A stretch of 64,000 bases of DNA from MGBC114079 sp964531385 (GCA_964531385.1 CAZHGC010000006.1:1-64000), one strand, 5' to 3'. Shown: positions 42,468-52,532, numbered from the stretch's first letter. The notes: generated by a model not told the origin, from the sequence alone. Numbers and translations: made by a program.

Positions 42468-43838
42468 ATGTCCGAAAACAAAATACCTTATAAAATCTAC
42501 CTTGAAGAACACGAAATGCCAAAATCTTGGTATAATCTTCGTGCAGATATGAAAAACAAACCTGCACCGCTTTTAAACCCGGCAAATGGTCAGCCAATGA
42601 CAAAAAATGAACTCTCTTCAGTATTTTGCAATGATTTGGTTGAACAAGAACTTGATGACACAACCCCATATTTTGAAATTCCGCAAGAAATACGTGACTT
42701 TTACAAAATGTATCGTCCTTCTCCGTTGGTTCGTGCCTATTGTTTAGAAAAAAAACTCAACACACCGGCAAAAATTTATTATAAATTCGAAGGAAACAAC
42801 ACAAGCGGAAGCCACAAATTAAATTCCGCAATCGCACAGGCATATTATGCAAAAAAACAAGGTTTAAAAGGTGTTACAACTGAAACCGGTGCCGGTCAAT
42901 GGGGAACTGCATTGTCAATGGCTTGCTCATATTTTGACTTAGATTGCAAAGTATATATGGTTAAAGTATCATACGAGCAAAAACCGTTCCGTCGTGAAGT
43001 AATGCGCACATACGGTGCATCTGTAACCCCGTCTCCCTCAATGGATACGGAAGTTGGAAGAAAAATTTTGGCAAACCACCCCTCAACAGGTGGAAGTCTC
43101 GGTTGTGCAATATCCGAAGCAGTTGAAACAGCTGTAAACACAGACGGCTATCGCTACGTTTTGGGAAGTGTTTTAAACCAAGTACTGTTACATCAGTCAA
43201 TAATCGGCTTAGAAACAAAAAAAGCCCTCGATAAATATAATATTGTGCCGGATATTATAATCGGTTGTGCCGGTGGCGGTTCAAACCTCGGCGGTTTAAT
43301 TGCTCCGTTTATGGGCGAAAAAATCAAAGGAATAAACAACTATCGAATAATTGCCGTTGAGCCAACTTCTTGCCCAAGTTTCACTCGTGGAACATACGCA
43401 TACGATTATTGTGACACAGGTATGATTTGCCCTCTTGCAAAAATGTACACGCTCGGAAGCAATTTCATTCCCGCACCAAATCACGCAGGTGGTTTGCGAT
43501 ACCATGGTATGAGTTCAACATTATCTCAACTCTACCACGACGGCTTAATGGAAGCTGTAAGCGTAAAACAAACCGAAGTGTTTGCCGCAGCAGAAGAATT
43601 TGCCCGAATTGAAGGAATTCTTCCTGCCCCCGAAAGCAGTCACGCAATAAAAGTTGCACTCGATGAAGCTAAAAAATGCAAAATAACCGGCGAAGAAAAA
43701 ACAATCGTATTCGGCTTAACAGGAACAGGTTATTTCGATATGTATGCTTTTGAAAAATTCCACGATAGTAAAATGACCGATTACGTTCCTTCAGATGAAG
43801 AAATTCGCGAAAGCTTAAAAATGCTTCCAAACGTATAA
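42468..43838 (+). CDS. trpB: TrpB2-type tryptophan synthase beta subunit
   Basis: 456 residues. PLP enzyme joining indole and serine to make tryptophan. Schiff-base lysine Lys117 in GSHKLNSA; TGAGQWG catalytic Glu region; glycine-rich phosphate loop GCAGGGSNLGG. The long N-terminal part (EEHEMPKSWYNLRADM...) marks the TrpB2 group, which does not need TrpA. No trpA, trpC or trpE is nearby, so it may salvage free indole. Controlled by the Trp T-box. Good AAAGGAG ribosome site. Followed by a terminator. Confidence 0.93.
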   Translation: MSENKIPYKIYLEEHEMPKSWYNLRADMKNKPAPLLNPANGQPMTKNELSSVFCNDLVEQELDDTTPYFEIPQEIRDFYKMYRPSPLVRAYCLEKKLNTPAKIYYKFEGNNTSGSHKLNSAIAQAYYAKKQGLKGVTTETGAGQWGTALSMACSYFDLDCKVYMVKVSYEQKPFRREVMRTYGASVTPSPSMDTEVGRKILANHPSTGGSLGCAISEAVETAVNTDGYRYVLGSVLNQVLLHQSIIGLETKKALDKYNIVPDIIIGCAGGGSNLGGLIAPFMGEKIKGINNYRIIAVEPTSCPSFTRGTYAYDYCDTGMICPLAKMYTLGSNFIPAPNHAGGLRYHGMSSTLSQLYHDGLMEAVSVKQTEVFAAAEEFARIEGILPAPESSHAIKVALDEAKKCKITGEEKTIVFGLTGTGYFDMYAFEKFHDSKMTDYVPSDEEIRESLKMLPNV

Positions 43839-43875
43839 AATAAAAATATTAAGTTCATAATTTATTAACCAAAAA

Positions 43876-43909
43876 GAGGGTTGCTCTCAAATTTATGAGA
43901 ACAACCCTC
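43876..43909. terminator. Bidirectional terminator after trpB
   Basis: GAGGGTTGCTCTCA pairs with TGAGAACAACCCTC (one mismatch), between convergent trpB and the transglutaminase-like gene. Confidence 0.8.
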
Positions 43910-43948
43910 AAATTGTAAATTACAAACTTCAAAAATCAAAAAACGCCT

Positions 43949-45106
43949 CTAATTTTCTAAATATGTTGGGCAAAACACAAACGCCCCGCTTGAACCAATA
44001 TCCCCTCTTATATTAAATGAATACAACTTTCGTTTTGACTTACGGCAAAACAAAAAATCATTCGCTCCCGATATTACAAAATTTTTTGCATAAAAATGAA
44101 TTTCCGAAACACCTTTGCTAAGTTCTTTTAATATTAAATTTTCAAGTTGATTTCCATTTTCAACAACAAGACCATTATATACATAATAATTGTACTTCAA
44201 CGAAGTGCACTTAGGAAATTTGGTTCTATCCCATATGTGAGTTTTCGAAAGTTGTTCATCGTTCACATTAAAATAAGAATATATAACCTGCCCTTTTTTG
44301 TCAGGAACAGGGTCGTCGGAAGTCACATCAATATGATAATATTCCCCGTCAAGCCTAACCAAATTCCAACCATGATTTTGACCATTTAAAGTTCCCGTTA
44401 TAATTTCACACTCTATGTCAGACAATGTACAAAAAATCTTAAATAAATAAGCATAAGCTTCGCAAACTCCGTTTCCGTTGTTTATCAAATTTCTAACAGT
44501 ATAACTCGAATCCGTTATATTCTTCGAATATTCCGAATTTAAAATTATGTAATCATGAATTGCTTTTTCTTTTTCAAAATCTGTCATATACGGCGTTATA
44601 ATAGAGCTCGTTATTTTTTTCATTTTGTTCAATAAATTCAGCTGGTCGCCCGAAAGTTTTGAAAAATATTTTGAGTTTTCTGCAGCTTTGCTCAAAATAT
44701 AATTTTCTTTATATGAAAAAGTATATGTCAAAACAGCGGTTTTATTTTTCAATGTTCCTTCGGCTTTTATCGAAACATCTATCAATGTCAAAGTTTTCAA
44801 ATCATAAATTTTCTCATCAAAATTATTTATCGTCAAAGTAATTTTATCTGTCAAAGTGTCTATGCAATATTCAAGAGCTTTGTTCCATTCTTCTTTTGAA
44901 TTAACAACCGACGGTAATGTATATTTTTCATTAAAATTAAAATTTTGTTGAGAAACCGTATTTTTTGAAAAAGAATTACTCGAACTTGACGTAAAATAAA
45001 TTTTCGACTTTACAGGGGCATAAGCAAACCCAAAAGTCGACGGAATTGCCTGCGACACAACAATAATACATATTGCGGTTAAAAATAATTTAAAAATTTT
45101 CTTCAT
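43949..45106 (-). CDS. Exported transglutaminase-like (papain-fold) protein
   Basis: 385 residues, ATG 45106 with GAGGTG upstream. Signal peptide about 1-30. A variable Lys/Asn-rich region runs to about 160; the transglutaminase-like core at about 175-270 has Cys215 (GNGVCEAYAYLF), His245 (GQNHGWNLV) and Asp260 (YYHIDVT), a complete triad. Members of this family act as peptidases or cross-linkers at the cell surface; the substrate is unknown. The C-terminal 100 residues match nothing I recognise. Monocistronic. Confidence 0.85.
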   Translation of the reverse strand: MKKIFKLFLTAICIIVVSQAIPSTFGFAYAPVKSKIYFTSSSSNSFSKNTVSQQNFNFNEKYTLPSVVNSKEEWNKALEYCIDTLTDKITLTINNFDEKIYDLKTLTLIDVSIKAEGTLKNKTAVLTYTFSYKENYILSKAAENSKYFSKLSGDQLNLLNKMKKITSSIITPYMTDFEKEKAIHDYIILNSEYSKNITDSSYTVRNLINNGNGVCEAYAYLFKIFCTLSDIECEIITGTLNGQNHGWNLVRLDGEYYHIDVTSDDPVPDKKGQVIYSYFNVNDEQLSKTHIWDRTKFPKCTSLKYNYYVYNGLVVENGNQLENLILKELSKGVSEIHFYAKNFVISGANDFLFCRKSKRKLYSFNIRGDIGSSGAFVFCPTYLEN

Positions 45107-45373
45107 CAACTGTCACCTCATTTTCATCAATTCGTTAAAGTTCAAAAACTATACTTTTATACGAAATTTCACTTGTTTTGTCTGAAAAAAATCACCGATT
45201 TTTATGAATACTCTCACTAACACTTGATTTGAATTAAAAATAGATGTATCATTATATTAAACGAAATTATATGATAAATGTAAAATAAAAAATTATCGCA
45301 AATTTTCCATTCATTATATATTTTTATTTTCGTTTTATTCTAATATCTATTATCAATCCTCGGAGGTTATGCT

Positions 45374-46558
45374 ATGATTTCAAAAAAAATGATTGAACTT
45401 GTTAAAAACGGCTCGGCAATAAGAGCAATGTTCGAAGAAGGCAAAATTATGGCCGGCAAATACGGAAAAGAAAATATATACGATTTTTCTCTCGGAAACC
45501 CGTCAATTATTCCTCCAAAAAGCGTTAAAAATGCAGTTTTTGAAATTATGAAAAACCAGCCCGAAATGCTTGTTCATGGATATATGAGCAACAGTGGCTT
45601 CGATGACGTCAGAACAAAAATTGCAAAAAATCTCAACCAAAAATATGAAACAAATTTTAACGCAAATAACATCATTATGACTGTCGGTGCTGCCGGTGCC
45701 TTAAATATAACCCTCAAAACCCTGTTAAATCCGGGAGATGAAGTTATATTATTCGCTCCATATTTCGGCGAATATAATAATTATTTAGCAAATTATGACG
45801 GTGTTCCCGTTGTTGTAAGCCCCGATTTCGAGCGATTTTCAATTAATTTCAACGAATTTGAAAATAAAATCACAAATAAAACAAAAGCCGTAATCATCAA
45901 TAATCCAAATAACCCAACCGGTGTTGTTTATTCCGAAGATGACATAAAAAAACTTGCCGAAATTTTAGAGCAAAAACAAAAAGAATTCGGAACCTCAATT
46001 TATCTTATCTCCGATGAACCATATAGAGAGCTCGTTTTCAACAACGCTTTCGTTCCATATTTAACAAAATATTATAAAAACACATTTGTCGGATATTCAT
46101 ACAGCAAAACATTATCATTGCCTGGAGAACGAATTGGTTATCTTGTCGTTCCTTCCGAAATAGATGAATATGAACAAATTTGGGACGCTTTATGCGTTGC
46201 AAACAGAATTCTCGGCTACGTAAACGCCCCGTCCCTTTTCCAAAAAGTTATAGCCGATTGTTTGAACGACACTGCCGATTTAAACGTATATGAAGAAAAC
46301 AAAAACATTTTATACAATGCTCTAACCGAATATGGCTATAATTGTGTCGAACCAAAAGGAACATTTTATATGTTCCCAAAATGCTTCATCGAAAATGACA
46401 AAGAATTTTGCGAAAAAGCAAAAGATTTCAGGCTTATAATTGTTCCCGGTTCAACGTTCTCCTGCCCCGGCTATTTCAGAATTGCTTATTGCGTTGATAA
46501 AGAAACCGTTGTCAATTCTCTTGAAAGCTTCAAGCTTCTTGCCGAATTCTATAAATAA
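45374..46558 (+). CDS. Class I/II PLP-dependent aminotransferase
   Basis: 394 residues, CGGAGG ribosome site at about 45360. Fold-type I aminotransferase: FSLGNPSIIPP near the N-terminus, NNPNNPTGVVYSEDD, the PLP lysine in SYSKTLSLPGERIGY and a C-terminal Arg region (YFRIAYCVD). Most likely an aspartate or aromatic amino acid aminotransferase of the AspC/PatA type; the sequence alone does not give the substrate. Single gene ending in a terminator. Confidence 0.88.
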   Translation: MISKKMIELVKNGSAIRAMFEEGKIMAGKYGKENIYDFSLGNPSIIPPKSVKNAVFEIMKNQPEMLVHGYMSNSGFDDVRTKIAKNLNQKYETNFNANNIIMTVGAAGALNITLKTLLNPGDEVILFAPYFGEYNNYLANYDGVPVVVSPDFERFSINFNEFENKITNKTKAVIINNPNNPTGVVYSEDDIKKLAEILEQKQKEFGTSIYLISDEPYRELVFNNAFVPYLTKYYKNTFVGYSYSKTLSLPGERIGYLVVPSEIDEYEQIWDALCVANRILGYVNAPSLFQKVIADCLNDTADLNVYEENKNILYNALTEYGYNCVEPKGTFYMFPKCFIENDKEFCEKAKDFRLIIVPGSTFSCPGYFRIAYCVDKETVVNSLESFKLLAEFYK

Positions 46559-46603
46559 TCGGAAATAAAAACACCAAAACACTTCAATAAATTTCAAATA
46601 ATT

Positions 46604-46677
46604 TGCATTTGTTATCACCCGTTCTGTCTGTTGTCCAATAAACATAACCGAATGTTTGATAACAAGTGCATTTTTTG
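46604..46677 (+). terminator. Large-loop terminator after the aminotransferase
   Basis: TGCATTTGTTATCA (46604-46617) pairs with TGATAACAAGTGCA (46657-46670), with one G-U or A-C mismatch, then TTTTTT. The loop is 39 nt, unusually large. Confidence 0.6.
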
Positions 46678-46732
46678 TAAAAAAATGTTGAGATAACTTT
46701 TCGTCACCCCAACATTTATCATATAAAGCAAA

Positions 46733-47791
46733 TCACCCAATTATTTCTCTGAGTGCCTCAAACAAAGTATCCATCTCATCATCTGTTCCAATGCTGATTC
46801 TCAAATACTCGTTAATCTTCGGTTTATTAAAAAATCTAACAAAAATATTTTTCTTTTTAAGCTCTTCAAAAATATAAGAAGCCTTAACTTTTGGATTTGT
46901 TGTAAAAACAAAATTACTCATGGACGGAATTGTTTCAAAACCAAGCTTTGAAAGTTCCGAAATTGTTCGTTGCCTTGTTGCAATTATTTTTTTTGTGCAA
47001 ACATCAAAATATTCTTTATCTCTTGCACAAGCCGTTGCAACAGCTTGACTCAATGAATTAATAGTATATGAATTAAACGAATTCTTGACAGCCTCAAGAC
47101 AATCAACAAGTTCTTTGCAACACATAGCATATCCAACACGAATTCCTGCCAAAGCCCGAGATTTTGAAAAAGTTTGAACAACAACCAAATTATCATATTT
47201 TTCCAAAAGACAAACAGCCGATTTCCCACCAAAATCTATATAAGCTTCGTCAATAATAACAATAACATCTCTGTTTTTTTCAATAATCTTTTCAATTTCC
47301 GAAAGTTCCATATATCGTCCCGTCGGAGCATTTGGATTTGCAATAATAATTCCTCCGTTTGTTTTAAAATAACTTTCCGGAATTATTTTAAACTCTTCAT
47401 CAACCGCAACTTTTTCAAAAGGAACGTTGTAAAGATTTGCCCAAACATCATAAAAAGAATATGTAATATCCGAAAAAAGAATAGGCTTTTTCGAATTAAA
47501 AAAAGCTTGAAAACAAAGTCCAATAATTTCATCAGAGCCGTTTCCCAAAAAAATATTTTCTTTTCCAACATTGTATGTTTCTGATAAAATTTCTTTAAGT
47601 TCATAACATTTAAAACTTGGATATAGTCTCAAGTTTTCGTAATTAAATTCGTCCAAAACCTTGCGTGCCACCGGAGATGGCGGATACGGACACTCGTTCG
47701 TATTAAGCTTAATCATATTTTCAACATTGGGTTGTTCTCCCGGAACATATGGTTCAATATTTCTAATTTTGTCCTGCCATAACTTGTCCAC
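46733..47791 (-). CDS. hisC: Histidinol-phosphate aminotransferase
   Basis: 352 residues. A GTG start at 47791 gives the family-like N-terminus VDKLWQDKIRNIEPYVPGEQP, 9 bp from AGAGG; the longer frame to 47845 would enter the response-regulator gene. Converts imidazole acetol phosphate and glutamate to histidinol phosphate. LNTNECPYPPSP, NPNAPTGRYMEL and the PLP lysine in SKSRALAGIRVGYA are visible. Lies 28 bp downstream of a response regulator and away from other his genes, so a role with another amino acid (aromatic) is possible. Confidence 0.87.
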   Translation of the reverse strand: MDKLWQDKIRNIEPYVPGEQPNVENMIKLNTNECPYPPSPVARKVLDEFNYENLRLYPSFKCYELKEILSETYNVGKENIFLGNGSDEIIGLCFQAFFNSKKPILFSDITYSFYDVWANLYNVPFEKVAVDEEFKIIPESYFKTNGGIIIANPNAPTGRYMELSEIEKIIEKNRDVIVIIDEAYIDFGGKSAVCLLEKYDNLVVVQTFSKSRALAGIRVGYAMCCKELVDCLEAVKNSFNSYTINSLSQAVATACARDKEYFDVCTKKIIATRQRTISELSKLGFETIPSMSNFVFTTNPKVKASYIFEELKKKNIFVRFFNKPKINEYLRISIGTDDEMDTLFEALREIIG

Positions 47792-47819
47792 TAAAATTAA
47801 CCTCTTTTCATAAGTAAAA

Positions 47820-48509
47820 TTATTTAACCTCAAATTTATAACCAACGCCCCAAACTGTTTTTATGCACCAATTATCTTCAAAAGGCATTTTTTCACGAAT
47901 TCGTTTAATATGAACATCAACCGTTCTTGTATCTCCCATAAATTCGTATCCCCAAATTTTGTCAAGTAGCTGTTCTCTTGTAAAAACTTGATTTTGATGT
48001 TTTGCAAGGAAATTTAAAAGTTCAAATTCTTTGGGCGGAAGTTCAAGTTCCTTTCCATGATAAGTAACAACATATGTCGATTCGTTAATCGTCATATTCG
48101 GAACAACAATTTGTTTGCTTCCGTCAGAATCATCTTTGTTTTCATACCTTCGTAAAACAGCTTTAACTCTTGCAACAAGTTCCTTGCTATCAAACGGCTT
48201 AACAATATAATCATCAGCACCAAGCTCAAGCCCCAAAACCTTATCAAAAACCTCGCCTTTTGCAGTAAGCATAATAATTGGAACATTGCTTATTTTTCTA
48301 ATTTCTCTGCAAACCTGATAACCGTCCATTTCCGGCAACATAATATCCAAAAGAACCAAATGAGGAGAAAACTTTGAAAATTCTTCAACAGCTTTTCGAC
48401 CTGTATAAACCTCTTTTGTATCATAACCCTCTTTTGCGAGATATATTGAAATAAGCTCTGCAATATGAACATCATCATCAACAATTAAAATTTTAAGTTT
48501 GTCAACCAC
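47820..48509 (-). CDS. OmpR/PhoB family response regulator, no adjacent kinase
   Basis: 229 residues. Receiver domain 1-125: DDD at 11-13 (VDDDVHIAEL), phosphoacceptor Asp near 55 (VLLDIMLPEMDG), Thr in MLTAK, Lys in VKPF. Winged-helix DNA-binding domain at about 135-229 (PPKEFELLNFLAKH, YEFMGDTRTVDVHIKRIREK). Close to WalR/PhoP-type regulators. No histidine kinase follows; hisC does, in the same direction. Its kinase must be elsewhere. Confidence 0.93.
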   Translation of the reverse strand: MVDKLKILIVDDDVHIAELISIYLAKEGYDTKEVYTGRKAVEEFSKFSPHLVLLDIMLPEMDGYQVCREIRKISNVPIIMLTAKGEVFDKVLGLELGADDYIVKPFDSKELVARVKAVLRRYENKDDSDGSKQIVVPNMTINESTYVVTYHGKELELPPKEFELLNFLAKHQNQVFTREQLLDKIWGYEFMGDTRTVDVHIKRIREKMPFEDNWCIKTVWGVGYKFEVK

Positions 48510-48558
48510 ATAAAATCCTCCCTTTTAAAACGTCGGCAAAAACCGTCGCCAAAAGTCA

Positions 48559-48843
48559 TTATAACATTTTGTTTTCTTTCAAAAGCCCTTCAATATCTCT
48601 TTCAACTTCTTCAAAAACTTCCAAAGCCCCTTTACAATAGCCAATATCGTGTTCGGTAAAATATGTTTTTTGATTTCTCATAGTAACCGCCGAACATCTA
48701 TATTTAAAAATCAAGTCTTTAACTTTTTCGATAGTTTTCAAAGAATTAATTGCGTTTTCAACAACCTCCAAACATTCCGCATCATTTTGAACAACCGGCA
48801 AAATTTTTTCTTTCAAAATATCAATATTATTTTTTCCATTCAT
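48559..48843 (-). CDS. Small helical hypothetical protein
   Basis: 94 residues from ATG 48843 with a GGGGTGA site upstream; an alternative start is at 48867. Predicted entirely helical, with Glu/Lys-rich heptad-like stretches and motif KTYFTEHDIGYCKGALEVFEE near the centre. I do not recognise the family. Lies 49 bp upstream of the response regulator in the same direction and may share its transcript. Confidence 0.6.
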   Translation of the reverse strand: MNGKNNIDILKEKILPVVQNDAECLEVVENAINSLKTIEKVKDLIFKYRCSAVTMRNQKTYFTEHDIGYCKGALEVFEEVERDIEGLLKENKML

Positions 48844-48867
48844 AATAATCACCCCAAACTCAGTCAA

Positions 48868-49230
48868 TATAACAATGTCAACAAATTAAGTATCAAAAAT
48901 TATTCATATTTTTCAAAATACGAATACCAACAACAAAAATGCCCAATATCAAGTTAAAAAATAAAATTCAAACTTGATATAAAAGTAACTTTCCCCGTTC
49001 AAAATTTGCAAAAGTCACTTCATTGGTTAAAATAATAAAAACATTTTAAAATATAAATTACTACCACATAATTTGATAAAACAGAATAAAAAAAATTCCG
49101 TAAAAACATAATTATATGGTGTCTCCTTAAATGTATTTATATTATACATTCTTAAATTTTATTTATCAACAATTTATTCAACTTCTATAAATAAATTTGT
49201 GAAAATTGTGAAAACTAACCAAATCAAAAA
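48868..49230. other. Gene-free stretch between mutS2 and the small hypothetical
   Basis: About 360 bp, A/T-rich. One hairpin, TATCAAGTT (48947-48955) with AACTTGATA (48971-48979), lacks a T-run on either strand. No gene or clear promoter seen. Confidence 0.55.
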
Positions 49231-51603
49231 TCATTTCAATTCAACAATAGTAACACCCGTTTCGCCTTCACCATATTGCCCAAGACGAAAACTCTTAACG
49301 TGTGGATTTGTTCGCAAAAACTCCTGAATTGCACTTCTCAAAGCTCCTGTTCCTTTTCCGTGAATAACGGTAACAGGCGAAATTCCTGCCAAATATGCGT
49401 CATCAAGATATTTATCTGTTTTTTCAAGAGCCTCCTCAACCATAAGCCCCCTCAAATCAACTTCCGGAGAAATATTCTGAGCTTTTCTTGCCTTAACACC
49501 CATAGAGTATTTCTTTGTGGCAACTTTTGTTGTGTCCTCCGTTTTATCAAGCGATAAATTTGATATATTAACTTTAATTGTCATAATTCCGGCACGAACC
49601 GTAACATCACCCTTTGAATCCGGTGGAGAAACAACAACTCCCGATTGATTAAGTGTATGAATAAAAACTTTGTCTCCCTTAACAAGCTTTTTTGGAACTT
49701 TGTGCAAATTTCTTTGCTTGCTGTCAATCTTCGATAAATTAGATTCAACATCAGACAACTTGTCACGAAGTGCTTTTCTTTTAAGCTCCATTTGCCCGCT
49801 GTTCTTTTCTCGAAGCATTTTTTGCATCTCTTTAATAATTTTGTCTGCTTCTTCTTTTGCATCGGCAAGAATTTGCCTTGCATCTTCGTTCGCTTTTTTA
49901 ATAATTTTTTCTTTTTGCTCTCTCGTTTTCTTTTTCTGATTTTCAAAATCTTTTTTAAGCTTTTCTGCCTCTTTGCGATATTGCTCCGCTCTTTCTTGTT
50001 CAAGAACAATTGTTTTTTTGCTTATTTCAAGGTCAGTAATAACATCTTCAAACCTTGCATCTTCGTGGCTCAAAACCTCTTTTGCATTTTCAATTATAAA
50101 TTCGGGAAGACCAAGCCTTCTCGAAATTGCAAAAGCATTACTTTTTCCCGGAACACCAATTAAAAGATGATACGTCGGTCTCAAAGTTTGAACGTCAAAT
50201 TCGCACGAAGCGTTTTCAACGCCTTCTGTTGAAATTGCATAAACTTTCAATTCGCTGTAATGAGTTGTAACAGCTGTTCTGATTTTTCTTTTATGCAAAT
50301 ATTCAATAACAGCAACAGCCAAAGCCGCCCCCTCTGTCGGGTCGGTTCCCGCTCCAAGCTCGTCAAGCAGAACAAGAGAATTATCTGTAACATTTTCAAG
50401 AATTTCAACAATGTGGCTCATATGCGATGAAAATGTGCTCAAACTTTGTTCAATGCTCTGCTCATCGCCAATATCAGCAAAAACTTCTTCAAAAACCGAT
50501 AATTGTGAATTATCAAAAGCCGAAATATGAAGTCCGGCTTGCCCCATAAGAGTAAACAAACCGATAGTTTTTATCGAAACCGTCTTGCCTCCCGTATTCG
50601 GACCTGTTATAAGCAATGTTGAAAAAGTATCTCCAAGATAAATATTGGTCGGAACAACTTTCGCAGGGTCAATCAATGGATGGCGTGCTTTTTTTATGTT
50701 AATATATCCATCAGAATTGAAAAGTGGCTCTGTTCCGTTCATACTTATCGAAAGTTCACCTTTTGCAAAAACAAAATCAAGATGAGCCAAAATTTCAAGA
50801 TTTGACAAAAGCAAGTCTTTGTTTTCAAAAACCTTTTCGGAAAGCATTTTCAAAATTCTTTCAATTTCAATCTTCTCTTTTGAATGAAGCTCTTTAATTT
50901 TGTTGTTAAGTTGAACAACACTCATCGGCTCCATAAAAACCGTTGCACCCGTTGCCGATTGGTCGTGAACCATTCCGTTAAAACTGTTTCTGTATTCCTG
51001 TTTAACAGGAACACAGTATCTTTCATTTCTAATTGTTATAACCGGGTCCTGAAGCATATTTTTGTATGTTTGCGAATGAATAATCGCTGTAAGCTGTTCT
51101 TTAATTCTGTCATTCGACGATTTTATATTTCTCCTAATATCTTTCAAAGAACTGCTTGCCTCATCTGCAACCTCCGTATCGGACACAATACATTTCGAAA
51201 TTTCTCTTTCAAGGTCATTAATTGTTTCAATCATATCAAATTGAGGCTCAAGAACTTCAAAAACATCATTCTTGCTTTCGCTCTTCGCATAATTTTTTGC
51301 CTTTCTCGAAACATAAAGGAAATCACACGTATAAAATAATTCTTGAATTGATAAAGTTCCTCCAACCGCAACTCTTTTAAGAAACGGCCTAATATCTTTA
51401 AGCCCTCCGAGAGATAAAGAGCCTTTTTTCAAAATCATACTAACAGCTTCCGAAGTTTCTTTTTGTCGGTTCAAAATATCTTCAATGTCACTTGTCGGTT
51501 CAAGATTTTGGGCAAGCTCTTTTCCCATAGCCGAAACCGCAAAACCTTTGAGTTTGTCAATTATTTTGTTATACTCCAATGTATATAAAACTTTCTTATT
51601 CAT
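49231..51603 (-). CDS. mutS2: MutS2 ATPase/endonuclease
   Basis: 790 residues, standard length. MutS core and clamp domains (1-320), ATPase with Walker A GPNTGGKT (334-341), Walker B (LVLLDELGAGTDP) and the dimerisation helix region, a long charged coiled coil (about 515-625), a KOW-like beta segment and a C-terminal Smr nuclease domain (about 715-790: VDLRGLMVEEAL, HGKGTGALR). Acts in ribosome rescue of collided ribosomes and/or suppresses recombination. Single gene. Confidence 0.95.
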   Translation of the reverse strand: MNKKVLYTLEYNKIIDKLKGFAVSAMGKELAQNLEPTSDIEDILNRQKETSEAVSMILKKGSLSLGGLKDIRPFLKRVAVGGTLSIQELFYTCDFLYVSRKAKNYAKSESKNDVFEVLEPQFDMIETINDLEREISKCIVSDTEVADEASSSLKDIRRNIKSSNDRIKEQLTAIIHSQTYKNMLQDPVITIRNERYCVPVKQEYRNSFNGMVHDQSATGATVFMEPMSVVQLNNKIKELHSKEKIEIERILKMLSEKVFENKDLLLSNLEILAHLDFVFAKGELSISMNGTEPLFNSDGYINIKKARHPLIDPAKVVPTNIYLGDTFSTLLITGPNTGGKTVSIKTIGLFTLMGQAGLHISAFDNSQLSVFEEVFADIGDEQSIEQSLSTFSSHMSHIVEILENVTDNSLVLLDELGAGTDPTEGAALAVAVIEYLHKRKIRTAVTTHYSELKVYAISTEGVENASCEFDVQTLRPTYHLLIGVPGKSNAFAISRRLGLPEFIIENAKEVLSHEDARFEDVITDLEISKKTIVLEQERAEQYRKEAEKLKKDFENQKKKTREQKEKIIKKANEDARQILADAKEEADKIIKEMQKMLREKNSGQMELKRKALRDKLSDVESNLSKIDSKQRNLHKVPKKLVKGDKVFIHTLNQSGVVVSPPDSKGDVTVRAGIMTIKVNISNLSLDKTEDTTKVATKKYSMGVKARKAQNISPEVDLRGLMVEEALEKTDKYLDDAYLAGISPVTVIHGKGTGALRSAIQEFLRTNPHVKSFRLGQYGEGETGVTIVELK

Positions 51604-51871
51604 AAAAATCCTGCCTTTTATGTATTTTTTTTAATAAAACTATTGCAAAATATCTTCAACTGTTTTAAAATATTTGTAAGAATTTAATTTCTTATAAATT
51701 ATATGAAAATATTTAAAATAAAAGTCTGACCATTCATAATTTTAAATTTTTTTTATTATAACACATAAATCCAAATCAATACATACTTATTTTAAATGTT
51801 TTTATTACAATTTCTTTACTTTGCATTTTTATAAGCAACAACATATATAAAATAAGAAGAGGGTATAAATT

Positions 51872-52486
51872 ATGAACTTAAACGTAAATGATATTTTCAC
51901 AAGCATCGTTTCCGACATACAAAGTCGTGTTCCTGTTCCTTTTGCAACAAATGTAACCAAAACGGTTATAGATTCTTCATCTTCCGAAGAAACCCCAAAA
52001 ACAGAATCATTCCAAACAATTCTCGAAAAATATGCGGAAAACAATTCAACATTAGATAAAGACTCACCCGAAATCACATCTGCAATAGATTCCGCAATAA
52101 AAACAGCTGCAGCAAAATACGGAATTGATGAAAGCCTAATAAAAGCGGTAATTCGCCAAGAAAGCAGTTTCAATCCAAATTCGGTTTCCTCTTCTGGTGC
52201 ACAAGGCTTAATGCAGCTTATGCCGTCAACAGCCAAATCTCTCGGCGTAACAAATGCGTTCGATATAAATCAAAATGTTGATGGAGGAACAAAATATTTA
52301 AAAAATATGCTTGACACTTTCGGCGATACATCTCTTGCACTTGCCGCATATAATGCAGGTCCCGGAAATGTAAAAAAATACAACGGAATTCCTCCGTTTA
52401 AAGAAACTCAAAATTACGTTCCGAAAGTTTTGAATTATCAACAACAATATATGGCAAATCAATACAAATCAAATATAAATAAATAA
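51872..52486 (+). CDS. Lytic transglycosylase (SLT domain)
   Basis: 204 residues. SLT/lysozyme-like domain at about 75-185: catalytic Glu in IRQESSFNPNSVSSSGAQGLMQLMP, then AAYNAGPGNV. Cleaves peptidoglycan glycan strands, forming anhydromuramic acid. No signal peptide: the first 70 residues are a polar, Ser/Thr-rich tail, so export is non-standard or the true start is further upstream. AGAAGAGGG ribosome site. Terminator follows. Confidence 0.88.
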   Translation: MNLNVNDIFTSIVSDIQSRVPVPFATNVTKTVIDSSSSEETPKTESFQTILEKYAENNSTLDKDSPEITSAIDSAIKTAAAKYGIDESLIKAVIRQESSFNPNSVSSSGAQGLMQLMPSTAKSLGVTNAFDINQNVDGGTKYLKNMLDTFGDTSLALAAYNAGPGNVKKYNGIPPFKETQNYVPKVLNYQQQYMANQYKSNINK

Positions 52487-52491
52487 TTTCC

Positions 52492-52532
52492 AAGGCTCAT
52501 TTTTGCTTCAAATTCCAAGCAAAATGAGCCTT
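52492..52532 (+). terminator. Terminator after the lytic transglycosylase
   Basis: AAGGCTCATTTTTGCTT pairs with AAGCAAAATGAGCCTT, followed by TTTT. Confidence 0.85.

Noticed and set aside
46683..46717. Second hairpin (AAATGTTG/CAACATTT) after the aminotransferase
   Set aside because: Short stem with a long loop; could be a weak minus-strand terminator for hisC but not convincing enough to list.
48947..48979. Hairpin downstream of mutS2
   Set aside because: No T-run on either strand and over 250 bp from the mutS2 stop; kept only as a note in the spacer entry.
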